Shown here: positions 46,516 through 57,230 of the stretch, piece by piece
Layout of the letters: every line of letters begins with the position of its first letter
Position numbering within the stretch: the stretch's first letter is position 1
Origin: Panicum virgatum
Taxonomy: Eukaryota; Streptophyta; Magnoliopsida; Poales; Poaceae
Direction of reading: 5' to 3'
Assembly: GCF_016808335.1 (NCBI RefSeq)
Contig: NC_053147.1
Location: 21,686,913 to 21,750,912, forward strand
Length of the DNA: 64,000 bases
Made by a program: the position numbers and the translations under genes
Notes under the pieces: model-generated
Told to the model about the DNA's origin: nothing
Seen by the model: the letters and a program-made list of their open reading frames with translations, nothing else
Databases searched by the model: none

Positions 46516-47810
46516 TTAATTGAATACTCTATATGCTTTGGAGTTTGATGCATAACCAAGAAAGAATCCTTCATCACATCTACTCTCAAACTTACCGAGC
46601 ATTTTCTTCTTATAAATGAAGCATTTGCAACCAAAGACTCGAAAGTAGGAGATGTTTGGTTTCTTCCCAGTGATGAGTTCATATGGCGTTTTCTTGAGGA
46701 GTCGGTGGAGATGCACCCGGTTGGATGCATGGCAAGCCGTATTGATTGCTTCCGCCCAAAACCTCTCGGACGTGCCATAATCATCAAACATTGCTCTTGC
46801 TAGAGTGATTAGTGTTTTGTTCTTTCTTTCCACCACTCCATTTTGTTGAGGCGTGTAGGTGGCGGAAAACTCATGCTTAATACCCTCTTCATCGCACTAT
46901 TCTTCAATCTTCATATTCTTGAACTCGGTGCCGTTGTCACTCCGGATCTTCATAATTGGGGAGTTGTACTCCCTTTGAGCTCTTCTTGCAAATGTCTTGA
47001 AGACTTCCGGAGTTTCACTCTTATCGCCTAGAAACATGACCCAAGTGTAACGTGAAAAATCATCAATGATTACTAGGCAATAGAGATTACCACCAACGCT
47101 CTTGTATGTGGTTGGACCAAAGAGATCCATGTGAAGTAGCTCGAGCGGCTTGGAGGTAGACAACATCGTCTTGATGGGATGATGTGTTGTAACTTGCTTT
47201 CCGGCTTGACATGCACTACATAGTTTGTTTTTGTCAAAGGAGACATCCTTCAAGCCGGTGATCATCCCTCCCTTGTGGGCTTTCTTGAGATTGCTCATGC
47301 CAATATGAGCAATTCTTCTATGCCAAAGCCACCCAAGAGACGACTTGGTGAAGAGGCATGTCATGGGACTTGTTTGCTTTGAAGAGAAATCTACCAAGTA
47401 AATGTTGCCATGCCTAAACCCCGTGAATAGCAATGACTTATCTTCTTCAAGGGTTACTACAACACCATTCTTGTCAAAGGTACACGTTAGTCCAAGATCA
47501 CATAATTGAGCAATTAAAATAAGATTAAAACTAAGTGATTCTACCAATGAGACATTAGAAATGGATAAATCTTTAGAAATTGTTATTCTATCCAAACCTA
47601 AAACTTTTCCCCTTGAGTTATCACCATAGGTGATATGTTCATGATCGCCGGGGTCTTCAAGAGAGGTGAACATGCTATCATTGCCGGTCATGTGTTGAGA
47701 GCAACCGCTATCAAGTACCCAATGTTTTCCACCGGCTTTGTAGTTCACCTTTATGTTATCTTTTGCCATGAGACACATAGGAGGTGGAGGTAGCAATGGT
47801 TCTTCATTTG
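46516..47810 (-). pseudogene. Copia protease and integrase
   Basis: The protease active site reads WVLDSGCSQHMTG. Next comes the integrase zinc region (HRRIAHIG, then CSACQAGKQ), and the catalytic core with LHMDLFGPT, VIIDDFSRYTWV and IRSDNGTEF. The part from 46836 continues MVERKNKTLITLARAM (catalytic Glu) and RFWAEAINTACHASNR. A stop near 46897 interrupts the core. The order matches copia. Confidence 0.88.
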
Positions 47811-48128
47811 TGAGAGCAATGGTGACGATGTCTTCTTATCACTTGATTTTTCACTTGATGAGACATCGGTCACCCATTCTTGTTTTACCACCAAAAAGCT
47901 TCTCTTGGTGTTGCCTTTCTTCTTTGGGAAGAGCTTGGTCTTCTTCTTCCCATATTTATTTTTCTTGATCTTCATCTCATCTTCTTCATCATCGCTCGAA
48001 TCATGGCGATACTTGTTCTTGCTTTCTTTCTTTCTTTTGTCCGGCTTGGGGCAATTTGGAGAGATGTGACCCTTTTCTCCACAATTGTAGCAAGTTTTGC
48101 TCTTGTAATCTCCCCTTGACCATAACAT
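47811..48128 (-). pseudogene. Gag nucleocapsid with CCHC zinc knuckle
   Basis: A C-x2-C-x4-H-x4-C knuckle (CYNCGEKGHISPNC) is encoded at 48092-48051, followed by a Lys-rich region. It lies in a different frame from the capsid part on the right, and the frame shifts again into protease near 47810. Confidence 0.85.
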
Positions 48129-48141
48129 CTTTCTTTTAGGG

Positions 48142-48720
48142 TCAAAATTTTAACCCCCTCTTGTTGATCTTGTCGCTCAAGCGTGTGAACTTTCTCATCA
48201 TGAGGGCAAGTTCACCATCATCATCTTCATCATCGGATGTGCTTTCTTGATGATGATCTTCTTCATCGCTTGGGCTTGATTCTTGCTTGATCATCTTGAG
48301 CTTGCGGTGCTTGTCGACCTTGGTCTTAAGAGCGATTGATTTGCTTGAAGTTGGCTCTTCGGACATACCAAGAATACCCATTTCATGAGCGCGAATTTCG
48401 CCCACAAGCTCTCCCACTTCCATCGTATCAAGATTATCCTTTTGAAGCATAGCATGTATGATGTTGTACTTGGGTTTCGGAAGAAGCATGAGTATCTTGC
48501 GGTTGATGGAGCCACTATCAATTTTAGATATTTCAAGCGTATTAATGTCATTGACAATGACATTCAAGCGAGAATACATATCATTGCAATTTTCATGAGC
48601 TAGCATTTTAAAAGAATCATATTTAGATCTAAACAAGTGATATTTCAATGAGCTCCTTCCAAATATCACTTGCCAAGTCTATGCCATTAACTCTAGCAAA
48701 GACTTCCTCACTAATGGCTT
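48142..48720 (-). pseudogene. Gag capsid part, N-terminus missing
   Basis: The frame reads copia-type gag (UBN2-like) words: SKYDSFKMLAHENCNDMYSR, LPKPKYNIIHAMLQKDNLDT and VGELVGEIRAHEM, then an acidic Ser-rich stretch. The frame is already open at 48720, where it abuts LTR sequence, so the first part of gag, the leader and the primer-binding site are deleted. Confidence 0.85.
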
Positions 48721-48722
48721 CG

Positions 48723-49517
48723 AAAGTCATCGTCGGTTTAACCGATGAATGTAAACTGTCCATTTGAAAAACTAGCCGTTACAGCTCGGGCAATTTAACC
48801 GATGTATCATCGGTTTAACCGGTGAGTGTAGTTGTCCACTGATCAACTGAAAAACCAACTCTCTGGACAACTGCATCGACACTAACTCAAATCCTTCGTC
48901 GGTTTAACCGGTGAGTGTAAGCCTAAAAACCCCTGAAAAACCGACTCTCTGGACAACTGAACCGACGTTAATTTTAAACATCGTCGGTTAATCCGGTGAA
49001 CACTGTGTCCAGACTTCAGCAACTGCGTTTAACCGACGTATAGAAAATTGATGTCGTCGGTTAAACCGGTGATAAGACTTTTTCTTGATTTTGCTTTTTC
49101 TAATCTGAGTCTTGAATGAAATCCAAATAATCTTGAGATATGAACTGAACAGCACTTGTTTGAGCTTCTAAGAACCTGAGTGACCAATGTGTGCATCTAT
49201 TTTTGATTGACCATGTCCATGCTCAAGTTATTTGGCCTTAACCGCTCTTAATAGTGCGACCTCTACAAAACTATAAAACATATACTAACCTAAGTGTCCT
49301 TCTCAACCTTGCGACACTTAGGACTAGAAAGATCCTTAGTCTTGTTATATACTTGAGTTGAATACCGAGATCGCCTTTTTGAATAATGAAATTTAGGGGC
49401 CTCTTTAATATATGATCCAATGAGCGATAAGATTTTATTAAGCTGCACAAACTCATTAGTCACAATAATAATTGTCATTAATCACCGAAACATACCTTGA
49501 GGGCCTAGATGCTTTCA
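48723..49517 (-). repeat. 5' LTR of the copia element, truncated
   Basis: It aligns with 34523-35306 of the left LTR at high identity, including the palindrome array, but lacks the TATA box, R and U5. The end at 49517 is followed by the GTGGC duplication. Confidence 0.9.
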
Positions 49518-49522
49518 GTGGC

Positions 49523-50480
49523 TGTATCGGATGTTCGAGGCTGGAAGTCTGGGACCAGAGGGGAGAGCTGCAGTGCGGGGCACTGCAGAACAGAGCGAGG
49601 AGGTGGCGTGGCTGGAGGAGGCAGAGGGTGGCCGGATAGGCAAGCACAAGCGGTGCAATAGGCATGCAAGGAGGTGGCAGCAACGTCGAAGAGGCCAGCC
49701 GCAAGGCTTTGCCTGTGCGCAATAACCAGATTTTTGCCGTAGAAGCTCTGGGGCCCCGGGGGACGTAGAAGCCAAGGGGAGGCCCGAGAGCTGGGGTATG
49801 AGGCGGCTACCGCAGCACGGCAAGCGCCGGGCGGCGAACGATACTGTAAGTGGTGGGGATGAGGTCCTCGCTCGAGCAGATTTTGCCGTCGGGCGGCGTA
49901 GCAGCGGAGCCGGCAGGCAGAGGGCTCCGCCGTCTCGCGGGAGCTACCGCGCCGTGGCCTCGGCCTTGTCGCGCGATCTCGGCCCGCCCAGCGGAGCTCA
50001 CACCGGAGCTCCGCCCGCCCAAGGAGCTCGCGCTGGATCTCTTCCTCGCAGCGGAGCTCGCGCCGGAGCTCCGCTCCACCCAGGGGAGCTCGCGGAGGGG
50101 GCACCGGCGGGAGGGGGCGTCGGAGCTGCAGGCGAACCAGGAGTGGTAGGCGGATGGCGCGATGGCGGACTCGGGAGGCGCCGGGACGTCGCGGCGAGCC
50201 GAAGGCTCGAGACTCGGGACGAAGCTGGAGGAGGGAGGTGAAGGGCAGAGGCCGGCGGGGGGAGGGTACGACGGTGGGCTCGCGAGGCGGCGGCGGCGAT
50301 GTGGAGGAGGAGAAAGGGAAAGAGGATGAGGGAAAGGGCGAGGGGACTGCGGTCTAATTTCGATAGAGATCGAGGGCTTTTTTGAAAAATTATTGGGATT
50401 TGCCCGATATGGACCGTCCGCCCGGCCGATCGGACGGCCGGGAACGGCCGGCGACGTGGCACGCTGACGTCGCACCTTTT
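49523..50480. other. GC-rich block, no assigned gene
   Basis: Overlapping ORFs occur on both strands in three or more frames, the mark of GC bias. Words built on GGAGCTC recur as palindromes between 49990 and 50110 (for example GCGCCGGAGCTCCG near 50050-50070). The right edge holds a 7-bp inverted pair, CCGTCCG and CGGACGG (50410-50440). It may be a gene relic or a captured fragment. Confidence 0.35.
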
Positions 50481-51605
50481 GGTGCGCGAATCGTAGTTTA
50501 GAGATTATCCATCCTTTTCCCCCAAGCCGGACAAATTGCCTTTATTTGCTCTCTGGATCAACGTGATCGATCGCTGACCTCACTTGTTGGGGCCGGCGGC
50601 ACCGCGTCAGGCCCAGGCCCGAGCTACCGACCACCATGGTCAGGATCTCGTCGAGCTCTTACATTTAGGCCCGTGGGAAAAGAGCAATTGTTCCTTTTAT
50701 ATGAAGAAATGAGTTTTGAGCATATTTTTTCCATATATAAAGTAGGAGATTTTTAGCATGCTTTTTAATCAATGTGACATTTTTGACCGAGGCAGACTAT
50801 TCTGGCTTATTCTTTTGTTTTATATATACCAAGCAATGCTTACCAACGAGATATTCAAATCTCAAACTATATGGGAAAGATATTGAATAAATTAGTATTA
50901 CTAAATGTCTCACGAGAAAAGAAAATAAAAAGGGGAGACATCAGCTGAGAACAGAAAAGGCGAGCCAGTGCTGGCCGTCTACGTGTGCGGCGAAGATCGC
51001 CTCACGTTTCGGCTCCTCGGAGCATCGCGCCCCACGAAATCCTTGCCAGCTCGGCCGTCGCGCCACGCGTCCCCCAGCCAATTCTGGTGCGCCACGTACC
51101 CCGCAGATATTTCCGTCGCCCCCGGTGCCCGTTCGCGCGACACGTGTCGCCCCGGCGCGCCCCGGCCCCCCCGAGGGAAGCAACCCGAAGCTCGACGTTG
51201 AACTCACCGGGCGAGTGGGCGCGAGGCGGCGAGAGCCCAGCCATGGGTGGTGTTGGACAGGGCGAGAGGCGCCGCCGGGATACTTGCCGTGCCCAGTGTG
51301 CTGCGTGCCGTGCGAGTGTCAGTTCGCAGACGCAACGATGGCTGGTTGGTTCAGGATCGGGACGCACGGCCGAGACTGTTCCAGAAACGTGGGGCGGACG
51401 GCACGAGCGGCGGGCCGTCGCCGTCAGCGCGGGCTCGCACGGGGATTAGCGCGTAGCGCAGCAGATATTTAGCCGGGGCAAGTGCGCCGAGACTACTCTA
51501 ACCCGCACCGAGACGCGCACCTAATTTGCTATTAGCAGCGTTCTGACGCCGGGGAGCGCTCCACTTGTCGGGCGGGGAATCGGGCCCGTGCCCGCGCGCC
51601 GGTCG
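50481..51605 (+). promoter_or_regulatory. Upstream region of the F-box gene
   Basis: 50640-50930 is AT-rich with no ORF of note. 50940-51600 becomes GC-rich and carries several ACGTG cores, including a perfect G-box, before the TATA box at 51606. It looks like a proximal promoter. Confidence 0.5.
51139..51148 (+). promoter_or_regulatory. G-box/ABRE palindrome
   Basis: GACACGTGTC is a perfect palindrome with a CACGTG core, about 460 bp upstream of the TATA box. Such sites bind group A bZIP (ABF) or bHLH factors. It suits the reported ABA response of EDL3-type genes, but activity is inferred. Confidence 0.55.
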
Positions 51606-51612
51606 TATATAA
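51606..51612 (+). promoter_or_regulatory. TATA box of the F-box gene
   Basis: TATATAA in a GC-rich setting. A start site near 51640 would leave a leader of about 370 nt before the ATG at 52007. Confidence 0.6.
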
Positions 51613-52006
51613 CCGCCTCCGACCTCGGAAAACTTGCGGCACGATATAATTGGCTACCGGCCGGGCACCGACCGCCGACCGCCGGTTGGCCTTGTTCGGC
51701 TGAGCAGATAAGCGCTGGCTGGGCTGCTCTGGCTGGCCTAGCGGTTCGGCGGTCAGGTGCAGCTGAACGGCTGGAGGCAAGCCGCCCCGTCGGCTTTTGT
51801 TCCGACGTCTGGTACGAAACTACAAAAGTTCTAGTCGGCACGGTACTCCCAGCAAGAATACTGATTCCAGCTAGCACTCCAGCCCAGCCAGCGCTTTTAA
51901 GTTCAACCGAACGGGCTCTAGGCAGTTAGGCAAGGGAAACACTCGCTAGTCGGCGGTCGCTCGCGGCGCACGCCGGTGTGTGCGCGAGGTTGATGGGCGC
52001 GGCGGG

Positions 52007-52891
52007 ATGAGCGAGACGGGCCCGACCATGAGGCGGCTGAGTGGCGCGTCCAACGGCGGCAGCGGCGGCGGCAAGGCGGCGGGAGGAGGTTCTGGCGCCG
52101 CCGCCGGACCGTGGGAGGGGGGCGGCAATGCGGCGCGGATCCGTGGCGTGAACGTCGGGATCATGGACGAGAAGGTGCTGGAGCTCGTGTTCCGGACGCT
52201 CAACTGGGACCCGCAGTCTCTGTGCGTGGTGGCGCGGGTGAGCCGGCGGCTGCGCGCCGTGGCGGAGCGCGTGCTGTGGCGGGAGCTCTGCGTGTCGCGG
52301 GCGCCGCGGATGGTGGCGGCGCTGACGGGCGGCGCCCCCGCGTCGGCGCCGGCGGCCGGGCGCATCGGCGGCGGGTGGCCGGCGCTGGGGAAGCTGCTCC
52401 TCTTCTGCTGCGGCGCGGCGGGGGCGGCGGTCCCGGGCCACTTCGCCCCGGTGTCGCGCTTCTCCAAGACGTCCGGCCGGAGCTTCCTGTCGCGGCGGTG
52501 CGCGGGGGACCTGCTGTTCGTGTCGGACCCCTGCGAGCACGCCGTGGCCGGCGCCGCCGACGACGTGGGCCCCTACCGCGGCGTGTTCCGCGGGTTCATG
52601 CGCTCCCGGACGCGGGCGTGGCTGGTGGGCCACCGCGCCCCGCTGGAGCCCCGCGTGCGCTGCCCCTACTGCGGCGCGCGCGTCTGGAGCATGACCGCCG
52701 CCGGGCTCGCCCCGCGCAGCGCGTCGCGGCGGCTCGGCGCCAACGAGGGCTGTCTCGAGTACTTCGTCTGCGTCAGCGGGCACCTCCATGGCAGCTGCTG
52801 GCTCGCGCGCCTCTCCGACAGCGAGGGCGCCGGGCCCGACGGATCCGACGCCGACCACGCGTCCGCCGACGAGGACGACGTTGGGCTGTGA
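52007..52891 (+). CDS. EDL3: EID1-like F-box protein (EDL3-type)
   Basis: The 294-aa single-exon protein is of the size of Arabidopsis EDL3. A Gly/Ala-rich N-terminus leads to an F-box at about 54-95: MDEKVLELVFRTLNWDPQSL, then RVSRRLRAVAERVLWRELC, the SKP1-binding fold. The C-terminal part holds the family blocks VSRFSKTSGRSFL and GPYRGVFRGFMRSRTRAWLV, and a Cys/His cluster (CPYC at 219-222; C249, C255, H259, H261, C264) that may bind zinc. It ends in an acidic tail. Such proteins are substrate adaptors of SCF ubiquitin ligases; EID1 acts in phytochrome A signalling and EDL3 in abscisic acid and flowering control. An in-frame ATG at 51980 would add nine residues, but MSETG at 52007 is preferred. 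Confidence 0.9.
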   Translation: MSETGPTMRRLSGASNGGSGGGKAAGGGSGAAAGPWEGGGNAARIRGVNVGIMDEKVLELVFRTLNWDPQSLCVVARVSRRLRAVAERVLWRELCVSRAPRMVAALTGGAPASAPAAGRIGGGWPALGKLLLFCCGAAGAAVPGHFAPVSRFSKTSGRSFLSRRCAGDLLFVSDPCEHAVAGAADDVGPYRGVFRGFMRSRTRAWLVGHRAPLEPRVRCPYCGARVWSMTAAGLAPRSASRRLGANEGCLEYFVCVSGHLHGSCWLARLSDSEGAGPDGSDADHASADEDDVGL

Positions 52892-53491
52892 CTCGCATCG
52901 CCGGCGGATTCGACGTGTACAGAGAGTCTAGTATAAGCCTCAGCTTAGCATTTTTAACCCCTCTTCTCTTTCCATTCATCTTTGTAAATGCTGTGGCTGG
53001 CGGCGTGCCGCTGTTTGCATTGCTTCGGTGGTCGCCGGACGACGCCACCGGATCAGGCACAGGCACGAGCCAACCTTGCAGCTGCGGCGCGCACCGACGC
53101 GCCGTGCTTTTGACACCGTGGCCTGCTCGGTGCTTCGCATGGGCAATGGCAGAATCTTTAAACCGGCAGTGGACTTGGCGTGCAATTCCTCTCTTTTTGA
53201 AGAGACCATGCCTCTCCTTGTTTTCAAGATGGCCGATCTGACCTCGCCGCCGTGCTGCATTGATGCGTTTCTGGGCTGCCGCCGGCGATGCCCATCCGGC
53301 GTCGGCGGCGTGGCCATTAGCCCCATGCCATGCCACCGAATTGGTCCGTCCGGCCATGGCACACACGAGGCTTTCTCTTCCCGTGGCTGCGACGGACCGA
53401 CCGCCGCTGCAGAGCTCTTGGCTTTCACGAGGGTTTTTGTGATGGCTTGCGGGGGACACGAATACACAGGGATTTGTGCCTCTCGAGCTCA
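52892..53491 (+). other. 3' flank of the F-box gene
   Basis: Probably 3' UTR in its first few hundred bases. A 208-codon open frame (53028-53654) shows no domain and crosses into duplicated DNA, so it is not called a gene. Confidence 0.45.
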
Positions 53492-53667
53492 GTACCATCC
53501 CCGAACAGTAACAGCTCGCAAACCTTTGTTCGTCAACCAATGGATGTGTTCCATTGAAAAACTAATGGTGTGGCATTCCTGGCTCCGGGGTGTAACGTCT
53601 TGGAGGAGAAATGGTACTGACAACGGCAAGGGTTTGGTTAAGTTAGCAGTTTAATGAACACACCTGG
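53492..53667 (+). repeat. Duplicated unit A
   Basis: A 176-bp unit, starting gtaccatccccgaacag and ending gaacacacctgg, repeated as unit B at 53952-54358 with a few substitutions. B also holds a short extra stretch (54018-54048) and a MITE. Confidence 0.85.
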
Positions 53668-53672
53668 TGGCC

Positions 53673-53951
53673 ATTAGTACTAAATAAAATTTATTTACAA
53701 AACTTTTTGCATGGATGAGTTGTAAATCACGATACGAATTTAATGAATCTACTTAATTCATAATTTGCAACAATGGTGCTACAGTAACTGTCTGCTAATT
53801 ATGAATTAATCATAAATTAACTAGATTTATTAGATTTGTCTCGCGATTTACAACCGTGCAAAATGTTTTGTAAATAAATTTTATTTAATACTTCAAATTA
53901 GTAAGATTCTTTTTCAAAATTTTTTGCCAAAACGATCTAAATACACCGTCG
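53673..53951. mobile_element. Harbinger-like MITE between the duplicated units
   Basis: Subterminal inverted repeats of about 40 bp (agtactaaataaaatttatt on the left, matched by aataaattttatttaatact on the right) flank an AT-rich centre with the ctcgcgatttac word. It is the same family as 11732-12065. The outer few bases at the left appear lost. Confidence 0.7.
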
Positions 53952-54358
53952 GTACCATCCCGAACAGTAACAGCTCGCAAACCTTTGTTCGTCAACCAAC
54001 GGATGTGTTCCATTGAAAACTCGGTCAGTATTTTTTTAAACTGGAACAGTATGGTGTGGCATTCCTGGCTCCAGGGTGTAACGTGTTGGAGGAGAAATGT
54101 TACTGACAACGGCAAGAGTTTGGTGAGTTTGGTTAACTTAGACCAATATTAGTGAAAGTGTTATAAAAGTATTATGAATATTAAATTTATTAACATATAC
54201 CAATAATACGAGGAGAGAGAAGAGAAGAGTGTTATGAAATGTGAAAAAAATGTCATCACCATGACACTTCACTGGCACAGTTATCAAGTTTCCAATTTTA
54301 ATAATTATATCAATGACACTCCCAAAACTCGCCTTAGCAGTTTAACGAACACACTTGG
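53952..54358 (+). repeat. Duplicated unit B
   Basis: The second copy of unit A. Its own insertions have pushed its last words (cagtttaacgaacacacttgg) to 54338-54358. Confidence 0.8.
54141..54333. mobile_element. MITE in unit B with TTA duplication
   Basis: 193 bp flanked by TTA (54138-54140 and 54334-54336). Unit A shows the empty site (gttaagTTAgcag). The imperfect inverted ends gaccaatattagtgaaagtg and cactcccaaaactcgcc, plus the 3-bp duplication, point to the PIF/Harbinger type. Confidence 0.75.
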
Positions 54359-54740
54359 CTCGGTCGCCAAGAGCTCGCATGTTGGTCGTTGCGTTGTGAT
54401 CGAAGCGATAACGCTTCGGATAAACCAGTAGATTACACACGGCCCCGCTCCATTTGCACCGAGGAACGACAAAAATGACTTGCGTACAACAGAGCTGAAT
54501 AAATCTGAATCTGATGATGGATGTTGACAAACATATTTACATATGGGCGCGTAAGCAACAAACAAGGCCCCAGATCACAGCACTGGGCAGTTCGTAGATT
54601 TCGCTTCAAAATTATGAACTCTTAAATCTTACTGCGCGTTATCCCAAATTCTGAAATAAAAATAGAACAATTACCAAGAGCACGGTTCCTGACCCTACAA
54701 ACAAAAAACAAAGGCAACTTTTGTACGCTTGGCTGAGGCT
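54359..54740. other. Short intergenic stretch
   Basis: No ORF of note, no element recognised. It ends at the gypsy LTR border. Confidence 0.5.
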
Positions 54741-55848
54741 TGTCGTGGTGTGCAAACCCACAGCCGGATGACGTAGTGCACCCGCCTAAACCCAGAGGGT
54801 GAGTACTCAGGGGTTAGTTAGGATTAGCCCAATCTCGATGCAAGAACACGATGAACACAGCAGGTTTAGAGTGGTTCCGACCGCCGGAGCGTAATACCCT
54901 ACGTCCACTGTGTGTTGTATTGCTTGCGCTCTCAAGAGGTTGAGAACGAGCTCGTTCGGAGTGAATCCGAGCTTGTGTTGTGTCTGGCCTCCCTTGGCCT
55001 TCGAGAGCCTTTCTAGTGTGCAGCGAGCGCCTCCCTTTTATATCTCAAGAGAGGCGCGTACATGGCCGTTGAGTCCCCGACAGGTGGGCCCAACGATGTA
55101 GTATAAAATAACATACTGTACAGATATTATGGCATTGCAGGAGACGGAGATCTCATTCCTGGATTTCCTTGCTATATCCATGGGAATCTTCCGTCCGGCA
55201 TAGCCATGCCCTGTCTTGTCGAAACGGCGCCAAGGCGTAGCTTGCGGCGTAGCTTGCTGCGTAGCCGAACGGGCCGTGTAACTTGTGGCGTAGGCGGTAT
55301 GATGAAAAGGTGCCGTGCCGTCGTATCCATTTAATGCGGCAGACAGGCTCTGCGCGGATGCGGCGCATGCGGCTGCACTGTGTACCTCGATAATATGTGG
55401 TCTACAGTAAGGCTTGACAAAAACTGTCCCGCGTGCAGCGGCGGTAGAGCACGCCTCAACCACCCGCATTAAATGCGGTGGGTGGGCGAGTCTTCCAGCG
55501 GAAGACTCGCGCCCGCGCCTGCGGGACACGTGGCGCCCCCGGACCCCGCCCCGGCGGTATATTGGTTCTATGGACGTGGGAGGTCCGGACGGACGTGGGG
55601 AGGTCCCCGATCCCTAGGGGGGTCCGCTCCCTCGGCTGTTGGCACGGAGGTTCCCCTCCTCAGGGACACGTGGCGTCACCGGATCCGTCCCAGAGCGGGG
55701 AGCGTGTCCGGGGCCGTTGGCCCGGTGAGGTAAGAACCTGACCCGTGGGGCCGGGATGCTCTGCCCCCTTAGGGCGTAGTTATGGATGACTACGCGAGTC
55801 CTGCCTTGCTGCAGTAGAAGTGGGTATCCCTGCCACAGGGTACCGACA
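54741..55848 (-). repeat. 3' LTR of the gypsy element
   Basis: 1108 bp between TGTCG (54741) and CGACA (55848), with a perfect 5-bp inverted end. A purine-rich tract (GGGCCCGGGGTCCAC on the minus strand) lies directly outside at 55849-55863. On the minus strand a TATA-like word (GATATAAAAGG, about 55048-55038) marks the promoter. Confidence 0.8.
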
Positions 55849-55990
55849 GTGGACCCCGGGCCCACCTCGGGAGAGGCGACGAACCCGCAGGTGGGGCCAC
55901 TATTGTGATCTAGCTCTGCATAACTTTGAAGCCTCCAGCTTTAGACTATGCACGCTGCAGGAGACCGTCAGCCAACAGGCTGTTGTCGAG

Positions 55991-56592
55991 ATGGAGCACG
56001 AGGGGGAGAGGATGTCCCTAGCACGGCGGGAATCCCTCATCACCAGCATGGAGCCAGCCCTTGCGCGCCAGCGCAAGTGTCTTAAGACCCCGAAGGAGTC
56101 AGCAGCGCGGAAGGAGGCCTCGCTCCAGGAGAAGACCCGCCAGCTGGAGGCGGCTCAGGCGGCACTGGACGCCCAGGTGCAGGAGGCGGTCCAGGAGGCA
56201 GTCTGGAAGCTGCAGGAGGACCAGCGCATGGGGGCCCAGCGAATCATCGACTGGGCGAGCGAAGCAAGCTCAGCTCTGGTGCCACTTGGAATGAGTCCAA
56301 TCCAAGTGGCGGAGCCGCCAGCTTCGATTGCTGATGCCCTCCCAGTGCTGAACTCTGCTTCAGATAGACTCCAGCGCCTGGAGCCGATACTTGCTGGCCA
56401 CCTTGAAGCTGAGGGCCGCGGGCTGTGCCGGAGTACATTTTGACCTGCCTCCGGAGCCACGACCCTGCCATCTCGCTAGCCCCCGTCGTTGATGGTCCAG
56501 TGGCGGAGACGGAGGCCTCCGCTCGGGAAAGCGTGCGGGAGGTCGTCGACTTCGTAGCTGCTTATTTCAAGCGGGAGCCTGCAGATTCCTGA
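55991..56592 (+). pseudogene. Antisense additional ORF (aORF) of the gypsy element, frameshifted
   Basis: It runs on the strand opposite to gag-pol. From ATG 55991 it encodes a Glu/Ala/Gln-rich coiled coil (SLQEKTRQLEAAQAALDAQV), then a conserved block (ALVPLGMSPIQVAEPPASIA and SASDRLQRLEPILAGHLEAE). The frame breaks near 56425. The remaining conserved tail (CLRSHDPAISLAPVVDGPVA) runs in another frame to TGA at 56590-56592. Antisense coiled-coil ORFs between pol and 3' LTR are described for Tat-lineage elements; their role is unknown. Confidence 0.75.
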
Positions 56593-56740
56593 GCTGGACC
56601 ATCACAGCAGGCGAACTTTTGTTTTTTTCGTTATGTAGAAAACATTTTACTTGTTGAAATTTTAATAGAAGAAAATTTCAACTTAGCTGTTTGTCAGTTG
56701 CTCTGGTTTGCAGTATGCAGCACCCCGGCGCCCTGACCCC

Positions 56741-57145
56741 TGGTAGATAGGTTCAGTTGTTAGAACCTATCTGCCATTCGAGCCGAGAAGACGCTCCGGA
56801 CCCCCGTATGAGGTTGAGCAAGTGTCCTTGGGAATATATGTAGCATAAATTGCAAGTAGAACGAGCGACTTATTCCCTGTATAGCAGAAAAAACTACAGA
56901 GAGGAAAATCAAACTCGCTGGGATGGTAGTAATGATACTGCAACTTAGCTGTTTGACGCATGCAGAATCGATCCTTGGTGTCTGGCTCTGGCTCAAAGCG
57001 AACGCTCCGGGCCCCCTGGGAGACAGGCTCAGTTGTTTGAGTCTGTCTACCACCGAGACTGGACCTCGATCTGCATGAAACCTTAAAGCGGATGCCTGGG
57101 TCCCCTGGTAGGTAGGCTCAATGGTTTGATACTAGCTACCACCAG
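56741..57145. repeat. Three hairpin repeats in the gypsy 3' region
   Basis: Stem 1: AGATAGGTTC (56745-56754) pairs with 56763-56772. Stem 2: AGACAGGCTCA (57021-57031) pairs with 57038-57048 (10 of 11). Stem 3 near 57107-57140 is degenerate. All share a CCCCTGG lead-in and a short TTGTTT-type loop. Confidence 0.75.
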
Positions 57146-57230
57146 TCAAGGCTTAACGTGCATACCACTCAAAGTCAAAGCTTAGTAGCAGGCCCGCGGG
57201 ACCTATTCTGAACCGGCCCCAAGCTAGTAT

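Larger units (their letters stand above)
33719..49517 (-). mobile_element. 15.8-kb Maximus/SIRE-type Ty1/copia element with nested insertions
   Basis: Both outer borders carry the 5-bp duplication GTGGC (33714-33718 and 49518-49522). The ends are TGTAAGG...CTTTCA. Orientation is minus: 5' LTR at the right, then gag, protease, integrase, reverse transcriptase and RNase H, then a third ORF, polypurine tract and 3' LTR at the left. The gene order PR-INT-RT-RH is that of copia; a long region with an extra ORF after pol is typical of the SIRE/Maximus lineage. The 5' LTR is partial. A 2.2-kb solo LTR and a partial LTR element are inserted in the third ORF. Coding parts hold several frameshifts and stops, so the element is dead. 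Confidence 0.9.

Noticed and set aside
49807..50475. 222-codon minus ORF and its plus partners as a gene
   Set aside because: Several frames on both strands are open together over GC-rich DNA; no domain or splice evidence.
51926..52858. Minus-strand 310-codon ORF opposite the F-box gene
   Set aside because: A GC-bias shadow with Ala/Arg/Gly-rich product; the plus frame holds the F-box and conserved family blocks.
53028..53654. 208-codon plus ORF downstream of the F-box gene
   Set aside because: No domain, odd composition, and it runs into duplicated non-coding sequence shared with unit B.
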